Positions 10,001 through 18,975 are shown, numbered from the stretch's first letter. The stretch is DNA of 64,000 nt from Fibrobacter sp. UWR4 (GCF_003149045.1 NZ_QGDU01000016.1:21681-85680), one strand, 5' to 3'. The notes: a model not told the origin generated them from the letters alone. Made by a program: numbers and translations.

Positions 10001-11195
10001 TATTGTCGCATTCCATCAGTCTACCTGCCACGAAATTGAATCCGCCATAAAGGCTATGCTTATGGCAGATTCTCCTGCAGCAAGATTTTTCTCCCAGCAA
10101 AATCTGGACATTCGTTACTACGTAAAGACTCCGGAACGTGCGGTAGACCGTTATCGCGACGTCGTTCTGGTCTGCGCGGAATCTGAAGGCGCTACAGGCA
10201 TCGCAGGCGACCACAAGGTCGCTGTCTGCACATCCCTGGCAAAGACGGAACAATACGTATTCATTTCCGAATCAGACCTAGCCAAGAAGGCAAGTGCAAA
10301 GCACAGCAATCTGTTCTGGGAATGGATCAACTACCTGCAACAGAAGGAATTCTGCAGCGAGATTCATTATACTCCGGCAAGTTCCGTCATTCGTCCCCAA
10401 GTGATGTCCGCCCTGCAGGAAGAAAACATTCTGGTGGAAGAATACTTCAACCCCGCAGGCATTGCAGTTGGCCCCGTCATCGTGGACGCCAACAACAGCA
10501 AGCGATTCCTTGCCCTCGTTGAAGACGACTGCACTACAGAACGCTTCAGAAGTTCTATCGAGGATCGGGATTATATCAGGCCCACCCTTCTAAAGCAACA
10601 AGGCTGGAAGATTCTAAATCTTTGGCTCCCCTTCTGGTACATGGTTCGCCAGGACGAAATCGGCCACTTGGTAGCCACCATCGCTATTGAACAGAGCGTA
10701 GCACCTCCGCCTCCGGATCCTCAGGAAGAGGCTCAGGAGGAAGAACTCTTTAGCGAAGCTACCTCCGGCAGTAATGTTGTCCCCTACCAGGTGCAGCATC
10801 CTAAGATTGAAGGAACACCCCACGACAAACCCATTGCGGAATTGCCGGCAGCAGCCCTCATCACCCAGTTGAAATTCTACGTGGATCATGAAGCCCCCAT
10901 CCATCAGGATGTGCTGAAGAACCGTGTGCTAGAACTTCATCATGTGGACCGTGCAGGTCCCATGATTCAGCAGGCTCTTACGGAAGCTATCAACCAGGGT
11001 CTCCAGAAGAAGCGATTCGTCAAGACAGGTCTCTTCTTCTATTCCTTGAATCCGACCGAATATGTTCCTCGCGATCGTTCCGGACGTCCTGATTCCGAAA
11101 GGAAACTGGCTTACGTCGGTCCCGAAGAAAGAGCCCTAATGCCAGACTCCATGGACGAGCACGCATTGAAGCAGGCCCTTGGCCTACTGGAATAA
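7077..11195 (+). CDS. Large DUF4011/DUF3320-type helicase-nuclease-like protein with eroded ATPase motifs
   Basis: This 1372-residue cytoplasmic protein follows the layout of the DUF4011 helicase family. It has an N-terminal LLFDSKDRLLNFSSKG block (compare the usual LLDLTLRNRLLNF), then superfamily-1 helicase regions separated by a long helical insert. Near the C-terminus there is a Vsr-like nuclease block (DRDYIRPTLLKQQGW, about 1160-1175) and a DUF3320-like end (about 1265-1370). The P-loop equivalent reads LPGTSKMK (283-290) instead of GPPGTGKS. The Walker B equivalent reads LDADS (840-844) instead of DEAS. The nuclease acidic cluster is E1149-D-D. ATP hydrolysis is therefore doubtful. Relatives are found in restriction and defence loci, but no defence partner is next to it here. 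It ends at a strong terminator. Confidence 0.7.
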   Translation: MSPASSSANISKLRQEVLLFDSKDRLLNFSSKGDFQSPLIMEAGDLFFEKWLQSKGPLPLDSFFPINANYTAQQKLTQIDVFSTVLREKMEDFGETDLYLVLGFLKWDGNALAPSLLVPVEVDVAKKTLTLSNKAPIENVVLRERLKDVLPNALPKVDDAIINGQFSILLYFSLFEKAVATARNWKFTRHGICLSFFNTGDLHMRQWFDEVPQDKKLDSNPNLNALFTQNGFELQESLFEDGDINQMFSPADYHFPYVMDSHTSKVTLDALNEECKAYAISTLPGTSKMKVATNIVAENVSKGKKVLVVNRRAVTASTFKNTWKPPFRTFPDSDRAKLQQDLKTFRQELVEYYETVNKPIQPSGIMLGDLLTEFGKAKISKQKIPESVFQGINQLDYPTYQNLKSDLLNLVDLYFEKKGFEARRAFQDVHVPSLNDNQKLSLANELTEAAEKVAELDTIITLMETAGLFPTGIFLSSLADLLKLIQDHFDQDTPSFEDWVLRSSNWDSYKDTLMALPEAGDKWVRYRRQTSEIYTDNAVDENILSAREDFAESQNTTLKGLSDRYRTSRRTLMKVIRDPKSVDSDLKLLDLIDTLLDLQENKRAYKETSVLGNHLLGKDWLYERSDWVELNRKIRYIYDFKEKNKNNPKMDLLLQILEQWHLFKDLQPKIARFYQAVLELQKSIKQISKDMGLESSLESLSIEKWLDTIKSWSENWENLDIHLELSALIAKLGSYNCPGLVKFVEDTNNVSKEVAQAVIHYWTGYQIQLATKSCPDLFSLNPKARAKKTKSYQALLDSFSNANFREFQTTVENDSSLLTVVHLNDTYQLGHKHFDLAIILDADSISAVEALPTLIAADRVVLMGDPQNPALEHLPFDAYQETASNHTAMFHESILASALRRGIPTRELWFSSNYANSALVDFANRKIYNRGIKQLPLPNREEFKGIRFKAVQNKVLAVAQAAVRHAERNPGKTLGIVAFHQSTCHEIESAIKAMLMADSPAARFFSQQNLDIRYYVKTPERAVDRYRDVVLVCAESEGATGIAGDHKVAVCTSLAKTEQYVFISESDLAKKASAKHSNLFWEWINYLQQKEFCSEIHYTPASSVIRPQVMSALQEENILVEEYFNPAGIAVGPVIVDANNSKRFLALVEDDCTTERFRSSIEDRDYIRPTLLKQQGWKILNLWLPFWYMVRQDEIGHLVATIAIEQSVAPPPPDPQEEAQEEELFSEATSGSNVVPYQVQHPKIEGTPHDKPIAELPAAALITQLKFYVDHEAPIHQDVLKNRVLELHHVDRAGPMIQQALTEAINQGLQKKRFVKTGLFFYSLNPTEYVPRDRSGRPDSERKLAYVGPEERALMPDSMDEHALKQALGLLE

Positions 11196-11210
11196 AAGGG
11201 AATGCAAATG

Positions 11211-11242
11211 AAAAAAGCGGAGTTTAGAACTCCGCTTTTTTT
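11211..11242 (+). terminator. Rho-independent terminator after the helicase-like gene
   Basis: A perfect hairpin AGCGGAG-TTTAGAA-CTCCGCT is flanked by an A run and a T run, so it could act in both directions. It lies 16 bp after the stop of the helicase-like gene and also downstream of the convergent SPOR-like gene. Confidence 0.9.
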
Positions 11243-11297
11243 ATGCTTTTTTCTGGTGCAAGATTGCTGATACTGACCTACACCAGCATGGGGCGAA

Positions 11298-11702
11298 TTA
11301 GCGAATCTTCACCACAAAGGCGTTGATGTTATAGGCAGACAGTTCGCGAGCCTTGTCTTCTGCGGCCTTCTTGGAGGACCATCCACCTCCACGAAGCTTG
11401 TAGAAGGGAGATTCAAACACCACAGAAATGGTATAGCCGGTGCTTGCGACAAGCTGAGCCTTACGACGCTGAGCCGCATCAAAATCCGCCACAGCTTCGA
11501 ACTGAAGCATATAAAGGCCATCGGACTTAGAGTCCTTCTTGGTCTTGCCGGCAATGTTCTGGCTGGTAGTAGTAGTATCCCTCAGAGAAGCATTCAGTTC
11601 AGGCTTGTATTCCCTGCCCTGAAACAGAGAATCCATATCGGTGGGACCAGCAGCCCACGCAACGGACATGGACACTAAAAAAGCGGCAATAAACTTAAAC
11701 AT
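11298..11702 (-). CDS. Secreted SPOR-like domain protein
   Basis: This 134-residue protein has a signal peptide (MFKFIAAFLVSMSVAWA). Its C-terminal half has the SPOR pattern: YMLQFEAVADFDAAQRRKA, then FYKLRGGGWSSKKAAEDKA, then AFVVKIR. SPOR domains bind peptidoglycan glycan strands stripped of peptide stems and often localise proteins to division sites. The short length suggests a single SPOR module plus a linker. The gene is alone between two terminators, so it is probably its own transcript. Confidence in the SPOR call is moderate because the domain is short and variable. Confidence 0.7.
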   Translation of the reverse strand: MFKFIAAFLVSMSVAWAAGPTDMDSLFQGREYKPELNASLRDTTTTSQNIAGKTKKDSKSDGLYMLQFEAVADFDAAQRRKAQLVASTGYTISVVFESPFYKLRGGGWSSKKAAEDKARELSAYNINAFVVKIR

Positions 11703-11716
11703 GGCTCAAATATAAC

Positions 11717-11749
11717 AAAAAAAGTGGCGGATTAAACCGCCACTTTTTT
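11717..11749 (-). terminator. Terminator after the fibro-slime protein gene
   Basis: The hairpin AAGTGGCGG-ATTAAA-CCGCCACTT has A/T runs on both sides. It is 20 bp after the stop of the fibro-slime gene and just upstream of the SPOR-like gene start. Confidence 0.9.
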
Positions 11750-11768
11750 CAAGATCACTTGGCAGATG

Positions 11769-14700
11769 CTACTTGGTAGCAGCACCTCTTCTCACACCCC
11801 AAACATTGGTCTTGTCCAGAGAGTTCTTCTTGCCGAACTTACCCAGCTTGATGTAGGACTGGAGCTTGGTAATGTAGGCGCCAGTAGCAACTTCACGGCC
11901 TTCTGCGGAACGCATGTTCCAGGCGATGTAGAAGTTACGGCCAACATCCAAGCAGGACTTACCTGCACCGAAGACGGTTTCATCGTTACAGTAGATCTTA
12001 CCGCTCTGACCGCCAACATAACCACCCAGGTTGGTGTAGTATTCAACGTTGTAGAAGAAGTAGATCTTGTTGAGTTCGCCAGACTTCTTCAAACTATTAG
12101 CGTATTCGAAGTAGCGTTCTTCGGAGTTTGCCAGAGCGAACATGTCAGACTGAACGAAGTGGCCAACAACCTGATTCATAGAGTCTGCAGCGAATTCGAA
12201 GCTCTTGGTAGTAGCGAAGGGAACCACGGAAACCATGGGGACATTTTCGCCAGCCGGAGCGTTACCGGTATGAGCGAAGGTCACTTCCTTCACAGTCACT
12301 TCAGCTTCACCGTTGATCTGGACCCACGGAGCAGGCAGACGCTTAGTGCAATTGTAGCTGGTGGGTGCATTCCAGTTGTAGGAAGCATCATCTGCCGGAC
12401 GATTTTCTGCATAGACATCGGCACTGACATCAACATTGTCAGACCAGAATACGTTGTCAATATCGCCACTGAAGCGGATGTAGTCGCCCACATGCGGAGT
12501 GTTGGACTGTCCATCGTTCATATAGTATGCACGAACAGTTTCAGAACGGTCCTGAACATCACTACTTGTAGCCACATCAGTCTTAAAGCGCTGATCTTCA
12601 GAGAGGGACGTTGCGGAGTTCAGGTAGAAGGTGAAGGAAGTTCTGTTGAACTGAACGTTAGAGACAGGTTCAGAGACGGTCAAAACCAGCTGGTCCTGAG
12701 TTTCACTCATTCTGGACACGCGAGCGGACAGAATCACAGGAGCCATACGATCGGTAATAGCACCATCGAATCCCTGAGTAACGACCTTACCCTTATCCAG
12801 GAACTTTGCCCAGGAGAACACCTTACCGGAGCCACCAGTCTTTGCTGACTTGGAAAGCTTCAGGCCGCCAATGTCAAGACGAGCAGTGCAGTAGCCGTCT
12901 GCGTCCGGAGTACCCACGCAGCTCAGCTTTTCCTGAGAAACGTAGTCATTACAAAGCATTTCCTTATCAGTAGACTTGTTGGAAATACCAAGTTCATACG
13001 GATTCAGCTTTTCTGCGGAAGTGGAATCCCACAGGAAGCAGACGAAGGAAGGCAGGGAGTCCTTATGAATCGGACGGTTGTAGTAAACGGAAGCGGAGTC
13101 ACCGATACCATCCAGATATTCCTGAGTGGAGCTGTAGTATGCAGCCGGAAGATTCAATTCAGCATCCGGAGTTACACCATGAACATCGAAGACGTCGGTC
13201 AGCACAGGATAAGGAACCGGAGGTTCACGGAAGAAAATCGGGTTATAGACAGCCTTAACGTTGCTGTTCATGGTAGCCATGACAGATACTACAGCAGGAC
13301 CACAGTCATCCTTCGGGTCGGTAGGATTGGCAACGCAGCCTTCTTCGTAGTAGCGATATTCCTTCAGGGAACGAACAGGAACCTTGCCCTGACCACCAAC
13401 CAAGGTAAGATCAGAAGCGGCGTCTGCTTCAACCTTGGCAGAGGTTTCAGAACCCAGCATCAATTCAAGATTACATCTTTCGCAAAGGTTACCATAGGGA
13501 TCCAGTGCATGGACATACAGATCCACAAAGCCACCCACGAAGTGTTCGTCATAGGAACCTTCGGCATTCTTGGATTCACCCGTAATAGCCTTTTCGCTGT
13601 AGGTGGAATCGGTAAAGGCAAGAATCGGCAGATAGAATTCAATAGTAGCCGGAGTGCCAGAAGAAGATGCAGTCTTGACGATGTAGTTCTGAGTACCAGC
13701 AGCAGCAGCGAAGTCCACCGTTGCCCAGACCGTATCCACACCGGTAGAACCGATGGTACGAGAGTTGGATGCAAGGATCTGGACAAATTCACCAGCGGCA
13801 TTCTTTTCGTAAAGGGTCAGACCTTCTGCGGAAAGGGTATAGGCAACACCCACAGCATCATCCGGAGAAAGGCTCAGGTCCTTACCATCGTCAATCAAAG
13901 CAGTGACGTAGAACGGGACCAGTTCACCAGCCAGTTCAGATTCAACATATTCGTACTTAACACCCTTGATGATATCACCATTGGAGTCAAGGACAGCAAC
14001 CGGAGTCTTGAACATCACGTCCACCTTACCAGTGGTACGGAAGGTTTCAATCTTCTTGGCCTTGCCTTCTGCGAAGGCGAAGAGAGTCCACTTACCCGGT
14101 TCCAAGGTAACATTCTTCTTGTTAACCTTCGGAGCGGAAACGTCGGTCAGGTCAATGCCACCCTTATTGATGGTACCCGGAGTAAGAGTAATTGCTTCAT
14201 CCAGGTTGAAGGAAGTACCCTTCACCAGGTAGTAGCTAATAGAAACGTTACACTTGGTAGCGATTTCTGCGCCACAGCAACGGAGTTCAGATTCTTCACC
14301 GGTCATTGCACCAGCGCAAGTACCGTCACCAGTCTTGGTATAGCACATTTCAAAGGTCTTTTCACCAGTTGCGCGGTTGGTAGTCGGAGTAGCTTCAAGA
14401 GCAACGGTCTGCTTGATGTACATGTTGGTCTTGATACGAACGTTGGACATGGTAGTACGACGGTCGCAGAAGAAGATATCCAGGTCATACTGCTGACCTT
14501 CTTCCAAGGTGCGTCCACCAAAACCCTTGAACTTATCCAGGTTCACGTAGCCAGGAGCAGCCAGATGGGTACCACCCAGGTCCACAGCCAGAGTATTATC
14601 GATGAACACCCAAATATCATCGTCACCACGGAAGTTGAACTTCAGACCAGGCTTGTGAGTAAACTTAGCGTGAGATTCGAAGCAGTAATGCTGGTTACGT

Positions 14701-16307
14701 TCGCCAGTCCAGCGAGGAGCACCAGTAGCCATCTTGGTTTCGGTACCATCCTTGAAGAAGGTCCAACCGTTAGGAGCCAAATCCTGGCAGGACCAACCGA
14801 TCACGCAAGTAGCAGCGGGGGTAGTACCCTTCATCTTCAGGTTGGTCTGGATAGCGGAAGTGGTTTCATCACCATCGCCAAAAAGGCCTTCGCAGTCGTA
14901 ACCGCCATCCCATCCGGCGCCGTTACAGAACACGTCAATAAGGGGAAGTCCTTCGGTGGGGTGGTTTTCACGAAGTGCAGGACCGTAGAAAATAGGACCT
15001 TCTGCAGTACGCTTTTTACGAGCAGCCAGAACCGGAGTCTGGGTGGGGTCTGCAGCAAGAATTGCGGCATCGTCGGTAGTTTCTACAGGATAGAAGCCAC
15101 CCGGGACCTTGGTACCAGCACTCTGGTAGAAGTCAGAGTCAAATTCCCACTTACCATCTGCAGAACGTTCAAAAGGCATGTTGTAGCAGGACTTTTCATT
15201 CACGCCCTTGGTATAGTTGAACAGCTGGTTGAAGAAGGTTTCATTGATAAAGCACTTTGCACCTGCAGCGGAAAGCTTGGGCTTACGCTGTTTCTGGGGG
15301 ACGTTGGGATCCAGGTACTTTTCAACAACACCAGTGGTCACACCGATACAGGCGTTCACATAGGCCTGAGCCTGCTGAGCGGTAAGACCACCAACACCAT
15401 ACTGGCAGCCTTCGCCACCGGCAGAGTAGCAGGAGAAGGAAGGATGGAGGCTGGCGTCGGTATCGTAGATGATAGCGGCCATGTCATAGGAACAAGTACC
15501 TTCCACGCCTTCGGGGAAGGTGGTATACCAACCGTCATCGCCTTCACTCAGGAACTGTTCTTCATCCGGAACAAAGAACAGAGTATCGGATTCATAAGCT
15601 TCGAAGAAGGTTCCCAGAGGAATGGGGGTTGCTACCGCATTCATTTCCCAGTTACCATTCACACCAAGCAAGTCTTCACGTTCAATATCGTCGTCACGGT
15701 ACAGAACAACATTGTCGGAAATCTTTTCGTTAAACCATACGAAAGAGTACCAGCCACACTTTTCCGGATCAGCAGTAAGGGCACGGCCAGTCTTACCGCC
15801 ATCCATACTGATCATGGGAACAGAAGACATCCAGTCTTCGTAGTCGGGCGGAATCATGATGTAAAGATACTTTGCATCAGGAGGATTGGGGCCGAAAGCC
15901 GTCTTTGCGGGATCGGTGGGGTCCTGATAGATGTAGAGAGTGCCAGAAGCCAGGTCGGCGCAGGTAAAAGCGTCGGTATTGGCACTACCGTTGTTGCCGA
16001 TATCGTAATTGACACGGTCGATCCACTGTGCAGGATAGTGAATTCCAGCACTGTTGACACGGAAGGTTTCGCCCTGACCGACAGCCATGGCCTTAGCTTC
16101 GTACCAACCGGAAGGGCCGACAGAAAGTTCGGGGAACATACCGCCCGCTTCCAGGGTAACCATGTCCCAGGATGCAGGAGCCTTAATATAGATGGTGCCA
16201 TCGCACTGCAGAGCAAATGCACTCTGTACTCCAGCGAAGAGCATTCCAATACCCAAAACCCATTTTAGCAAGGTATTCTTCGTGTTTTTCATAATCTTAG
16301 TATCCAT
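11769..16307 (-). CDS. Fibro-slime domain surface protein
   Basis: This 1512-residue exported protein has a fibro-slime (PA14-like) domain at about residues 500-635. It is recognised by GWTFFKDGTE, FRGDDDIWVFIDNTLAVDLGG and the DLDIFFCDRR segment. The N-terminal part carries repeated beta-type, possibly carbohydrate-binding, stretches. The C-terminus (NFYIAWNMRSAEGREVATGAY) resembles an FlgD/Ig-like module of the kind that ends many Fibrobacter surface proteins. Fibro-slime proteins of Fibrobacter are linked to outer-membrane fibres and attachment to cellulose, so an adhesion role is likely. Many cysteine pairs suggest disulfides. I chose the ATG at 16307 because GGAAGGA lies about 9 bp before it and a signal peptide (KWVLGIGMLFAGVQSAFA) follows. 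The frame is open upstream, but those codons look non-coding. Confidence 0.85.
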   Translation of the reverse strand: MDTKIMKNTKNTLLKWVLGIGMLFAGVQSAFALQCDGTIYIKAPASWDMVTLEAGGMFPELSVGPSGWYEAKAMAVGQGETFRVNSAGIHYPAQWIDRVNYDIGNNGSANTDAFTCADLASGTLYIYQDPTDPAKTAFGPNPPDAKYLYIMIPPDYEDWMSSVPMISMDGGKTGRALTADPEKCGWYSFVWFNEKISDNVVLYRDDDIEREDLLGVNGNWEMNAVATPIPLGTFFEAYESDTLFFVPDEEQFLSEGDDGWYTTFPEGVEGTCSYDMAAIIYDTDASLHPSFSCYSAGGEGCQYGVGGLTAQQAQAYVNACIGVTTGVVEKYLDPNVPQKQRKPKLSAAGAKCFINETFFNQLFNYTKGVNEKSCYNMPFERSADGKWEFDSDFYQSAGTKVPGGFYPVETTDDAAILAADPTQTPVLAARKKRTAEGPIFYGPALRENHPTEGLPLIDVFCNGAGWDGGYDCEGLFGDGDETTSAIQTNLKMKGTTPAATCVIGWSCQDLAPNGWTFFKDGTETKMATGAPRWTGERNQHYCFESHAKFTHKPGLKFNFRGDDDIWVFIDNTLAVDLGGTHLAAPGYVNLDKFKGFGGRTLEEGQQYDLDIFFCDRRTTMSNVRIKTNMYIKQTVALEATPTTNRATGEKTFEMCYTKTGDGTCAGAMTGEESELRCCGAEIATKCNVSISYYLVKGTSFNLDEAITLTPGTINKGGIDLTDVSAPKVNKKNVTLEPGKWTLFAFAEGKAKKIETFRTTGKVDVMFKTPVAVLDSNGDIIKGVKYEYVESELAGELVPFYVTALIDDGKDLSLSPDDAVGVAYTLSAEGLTLYEKNAAGEFVQILASNSRTIGSTGVDTVWATVDFAAAAGTQNYIVKTASSSGTPATIEFYLPILAFTDSTYSEKAITGESKNAEGSYDEHFVGGFVDLYVHALDPYGNLCERCNLELMLGSETSAKVEADAASDLTLVGGQGKVPVRSLKEYRYYEEGCVANPTDPKDDCGPAVVSVMATMNSNVKAVYNPIFFREPPVPYPVLTDVFDVHGVTPDAELNLPAAYYSSTQEYLDGIGDSASVYYNRPIHKDSLPSFVCFLWDSTSAEKLNPYELGISNKSTDKEMLCNDYVSQEKLSCVGTPDADGYCTARLDIGGLKLSKSAKTGGSGKVFSWAKFLDKGKVVTQGFDGAITDRMAPVILSARVSRMSETQDQLVLTVSEPVSNVQFNRTSFTFYLNSATSLSEDQRFKTDVATSSDVQDRSETVRAYYMNDGQSNTPHVGDYIRFSGDIDNVFWSDNVDVSADVYAENRPADDASYNWNAPTSYNCTKRLPAPWVQINGEAEVTVKEVTFAHTGNAPAGENVPMVSVVPFATTKSFEFAADSMNQVVGHFVQSDMFALANSEERYFEYANSLKKSGELNKIYFFYNVEYYTNLGGYVGGQSGKIYCNDETVFGAGKSCLDVGRNFYIAWNMRSAEGREVATGAYITKLQSYIKLGKFGKKNSLDKTNVWGVRRGAATK

Positions 16308-16624
16308 CGATGGTTTCCTTCCAACAAAGGCATAACAAAAAGACCGGCCTTTTCGAAACGCCACACCGGCTTGAAATTTATTCTTTTCTTGCCGAAAATG
16401 CCAATTATTTTTCCAAATTAAGAAAAAAAAATGGTTTATTCCGTATACAAAAAGTGAATATGCAGGTATAAGTGGCACAAATCACACAAAATTGCGGCAA
16501 AAACAGTTTCGATTTCTTTACAATCAGGGGTAAATCACCCTAACTTGACCATAAAAGCCTTAGCCCCATCCAAAAAATTGTAGTTTTTGTCCATCAGTAA
16601 ACGTCCCTTATTTCAGGATTTTTT
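16308..16624. other. 317-bp divergent intergenic region
   Basis: This gap separates the fibro-slime gene (leftward) from the FHA gene (rightward) and should contain both promoters. It is AT-rich. I see the ribosome-binding sites at both ends and a GCCGGT-type direct repeat near 16343-16372, but no recognisable riboswitch, hairpin terminator or small gene. Confidence 0.6.
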
Positions 16625-17407
16625 ATGCCCGTTTTTGAAGTTCAGCCCCAACTAGTTGTTTTATACCCCCAGAAAATGTTCAAGCAGTTCCCCCTGGAGA
16701 AAGGGACCCAGGTGCTGGGCCGAGGCCAGGACGCCGACATCCGTCTGGAGGACGACCTTGTCAGCCGTAGGCACTGTGAAATTTCCTTCGATGGAACTCA
16801 TGTAACGGTCACCGACCTGGGCAGCACTAACGGAACTTTCGTGGACGGTTGCCAGATACAGACGTCCATCCTTAAGGACGAAAACCGCCTACAGGTGGGA
16901 TGCATGGTCCTGAAGGTGGAATTCCAGGCTCCCCAGGGTCTTTTCGACCTGAAGGTCTACGAAGAGTCCACCAAGGACCCCCTAACTGGAGTCATGAACT
17001 TCAAGACTTTCGACAACAGAAGTTTTGGCGAGCTTTCCATGGCAAGGCTTAACGACCTGAATCTGCATGTGGCCACAGTGAAACTGACCAACTATGAAAG
17101 CCTCCAGGAAACCCAGGGAGAGCCGTGCGGTGACATGGTCCTAAAGGACATGGGACGAATTTTAAGAGAGGAAACCAGGGACCACGACCTACTGGCCCGA
17201 CTGAACGGGGACACCTTCGTTCTTTTGGTCACTTCGATGCAGGCGGAAGACGCCCGTAAGCACCTGGAAAAGATCTGCGGCACCATTCAGCACCACCGAT
17301 TCTCCTGGAAAGACGGCCTGGTCCCCGTAAATCTGCAGTTGAAAGTCTGCAGCAGACAGGGAAAAGAGGTGGGTACCCTCCAGGAAATGCTGGTCCAGTG
17401 CCTGTGA
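16625..17407 (+). CDS. FHA domain protein with degenerate GGDEF domain
   Basis: This 260-residue cytoplasmic protein has two domains. Residues about 20-100 form an FHA domain, with LGRGQDADIRL, SRRHCEI and DLGSTNGTFVDG, the loops that bind phosphothreonine. Residues about 115-260 look like a diguanylate cyclase fold: DPLTGVMNFKTFD, then NGDTF at 194-198 where active enzymes have GG(D/E)EF. With the signature changed it probably does not make c-di-GMP and may act as a phosphorylation-dependent scaffold or c-di-GMP-related sensor. AGGAT precedes the ATG. A terminator follows, so it appears to be a single-gene transcript. Confidence 0.8.
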   Translation: MPVFEVQPQLVVLYPQKMFKQFPLEKGTQVLGRGQDADIRLEDDLVSRRHCEISFDGTHVTVTDLGSTNGTFVDGCQIQTSILKDENRLQVGCMVLKVEFQAPQGLFDLKVYEESTKDPLTGVMNFKTFDNRSFGELSMARLNDLNLHVATVKLTNYESLQETQGEPCGDMVLKDMGRILREETRDHDLLARLNGDTFVLLVTSMQAEDARKHLEKICGTIQHHRFSWKDGLVPVNLQLKVCSRQGKEVGTLQEMLVQCL

Positions 17408-17428
17408 TTTGACTTAAGGCGCCATTTT

Positions 17429-17457
17429 AGCCCCCTTTTATTAAGGGGGCCTTTTTT
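17429..17457 (+). terminator. Terminator after the FHA gene
   Basis: The stem GCCCCCTT / AAGGGGGC with a short TTATT-type loop is followed by a T run. It is about 22 bp after the stop and ends 18 bp before the next start, so the MATE gene needs its own promoter or read-through. Confidence 0.9.
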
Positions 17458-17474
17458 CTAACTTTGGCGCCGAA

Positions 17475-18860
17475 ATGAGTGAACTTCATAACGAGAAGCT
17501 AAAATCCTTCGGAACAGCCGGCATTCCCAAGTTGGTATTGCAGTTTTCCGTCCCCGCCATCATCAGTATGGTGGTAAACGCACTATATAATATAGTGGAC
17601 CGTTTTTTCGTAGGTCAGGGAGTTGGTTCCCTAGGTATCGCAGGGATTACCCTCTGCTTCCCCATCGCCTTGTTCATTATGGCCATGTCCATGATCGTAG
17701 GCGTCGGCGGAAACACCCTATTTTCCATCCGTCTAGGTGAAAAGAAATACCAGCAGGCGGCCATCATCCTGAACAACTCCTTCGTGCTGTTGATCATCAT
17801 GGCTGTTGGAGCCTTCGCCTTCGGTGAAATTTTCATGGAACCGCTGCTCCGCCTGTTTGGCGCCAGCGACCAGACACTGCCTGTTGCAACCAGCTACATG
17901 CGCATCATTCTGCTGGGAGCGGTTTTCCAGACTGTTGCACCGGGCATGAACCATTTCATCCGTTCCATGGGACATCCCAAGACGGCCATGTTCCGAGAAA
18001 TCATCGGCGCATGCACCAACGTGATTCTGGACTACGTCTTCATCATGAAGCTTCACTGGGGCATTGAAGGCGCGGCCTGGGCAACCATCTGCTCCCAGCT
18101 GGTAAGCAGCGCCCTGATTACCCAATTCTTCCTGAAGAAGTCTACGCCGGTAAAGATCAGCCGCCGTTACATGAAGTTACGCCTCCCCTACGTCCGCAAG
18201 ATTTACATCCTGGGCCTGCCTCCTTCGGTCATGCAGGTTTGCAACAGCTTGATGAACGCCATTCTGGCATGGAGCTTGACCACCTACGGAAACAAGAGCC
18301 TGGAATCTACCGCCACCATGAGCGGCGGAGACATGGCAATTTCCGCTTTCGGAATTCTCAACAGCATCGTTTCCATTATCGTGCTGCCGTTGCTTGGTTT
18401 CGTGAACGGGACACAGCCTATTGTGGGATACAACTACGGAGCGAAGCTTTACGAACGCGTTAAGGGCGTAGTAAAGTTCGCCTATCTGTACTCCATGATC
18501 TTTATGATCACCGCCTGGCTTCTCGTGCAGTGGCAGGCAGAAGCTTTCGTGGCACCGTTCGCTCCTGACGATATGACAATGCAGGCTGTCGCCGCCAAGG
18601 CCATGAGATACTTTACCTGTTTTATCTTCATGGTTCCCTGTGGCATGATTGCAGGTAGTTTCTTCCAGGGTACAGGAAAGGCAGGCAAATCCATGTTCCT
18701 GAATGCCTGCCGTCAATTGATCCTGTTTATTCCGTTCCTGCTGATCCTCCCCCCGTTCCTGGGACTGAAGGGAGTGTTCTTCGCACAGCCTGTAGCTGAC
18801 GTAGGAACCGCCTTCATCGGGTTATTTATGCTACGTAGGGAATGGAAGAAAATGATGTAA
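17475..18860 (+). CDS. MATE family multidrug/metabolite efflux transporter
   Basis: This inner-membrane protein of 461 residues has about 12 membrane segments in two homologous halves. Typical MATE features are the N-terminal FSVPAIISMVVNALYNIVDRFFVGQ block, the PLLGFVNGTQPIVGYNYGAK block at the middle of the second half, and GMIAGSFFQGTGK near the end. MATE proteins export cationic drugs or metabolites in exchange for Na+ or H+; the substrate here is unknown. A second, more distant MATE gene is at 32007-33344. A strong terminator follows. Confidence 0.9.
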   Translation: MSELHNEKLKSFGTAGIPKLVLQFSVPAIISMVVNALYNIVDRFFVGQGVGSLGIAGITLCFPIALFIMAMSMIVGVGGNTLFSIRLGEKKYQQAAIILNNSFVLLIIMAVGAFAFGEIFMEPLLRLFGASDQTLPVATSYMRIILLGAVFQTVAPGMNHFIRSMGHPKTAMFREIIGACTNVILDYVFIMKLHWGIEGAAWATICSQLVSSALITQFFLKKSTPVKISRRYMKLRLPYVRKIYILGLPPSVMQVCNSLMNAILAWSLTTYGNKSLESTATMSGGDMAISAFGILNSIVSIIVLPLLGFVNGTQPIVGYNYGAKLYERVKGVVKFAYLYSMIFMITAWLLVQWQAEAFVAPFAPDDMTMQAVAAKAMRYFTCFIFMVPCGMIAGSFFQGTGKAGKSMFLNACRQLILFIPFLLILPPFLGLKGVFFAQPVADVGTAFIGLFMLRREWKKMM

Positions 18861-18903
18861 GGGGAAGCGGAGCTTCCTCCTCAAATATATTTGATAACAA
18901 AAG

Positions 18904-18930
18904 AGCCTCGCGGATGCGAGGCTTTTTCTT
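18904..18930 (+). terminator. Terminator after the first MATE gene
   Basis: The perfect stem AGCCTCGC-GGAT-GCGAGGCT is followed by a T run, about 43 bp after the stop codon. Confidence 0.92.
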
Positions 18931-18975
18931 TGAACACGGAACGAAGGATCCGGGGGATCTTTTTTTATTTCGACC

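Noticed and set aside
13065..16268. A 1067-codon open frame on the plus strand opposite the fibro-slime gene
   Set aside because: It has no recognisable domain, its peptide reflects reversed codons of the real gene, and the minus strand frame has a signal peptide and fibro-slime domain.
16340..16470. Possible c-di-GMP riboswitch in the leader of the fibro-slime gene
   Set aside because: Some short G/C blocks are present, but the conserved core and paired stems of known classes are missing; the blocks form a direct, not inverted, repeat.
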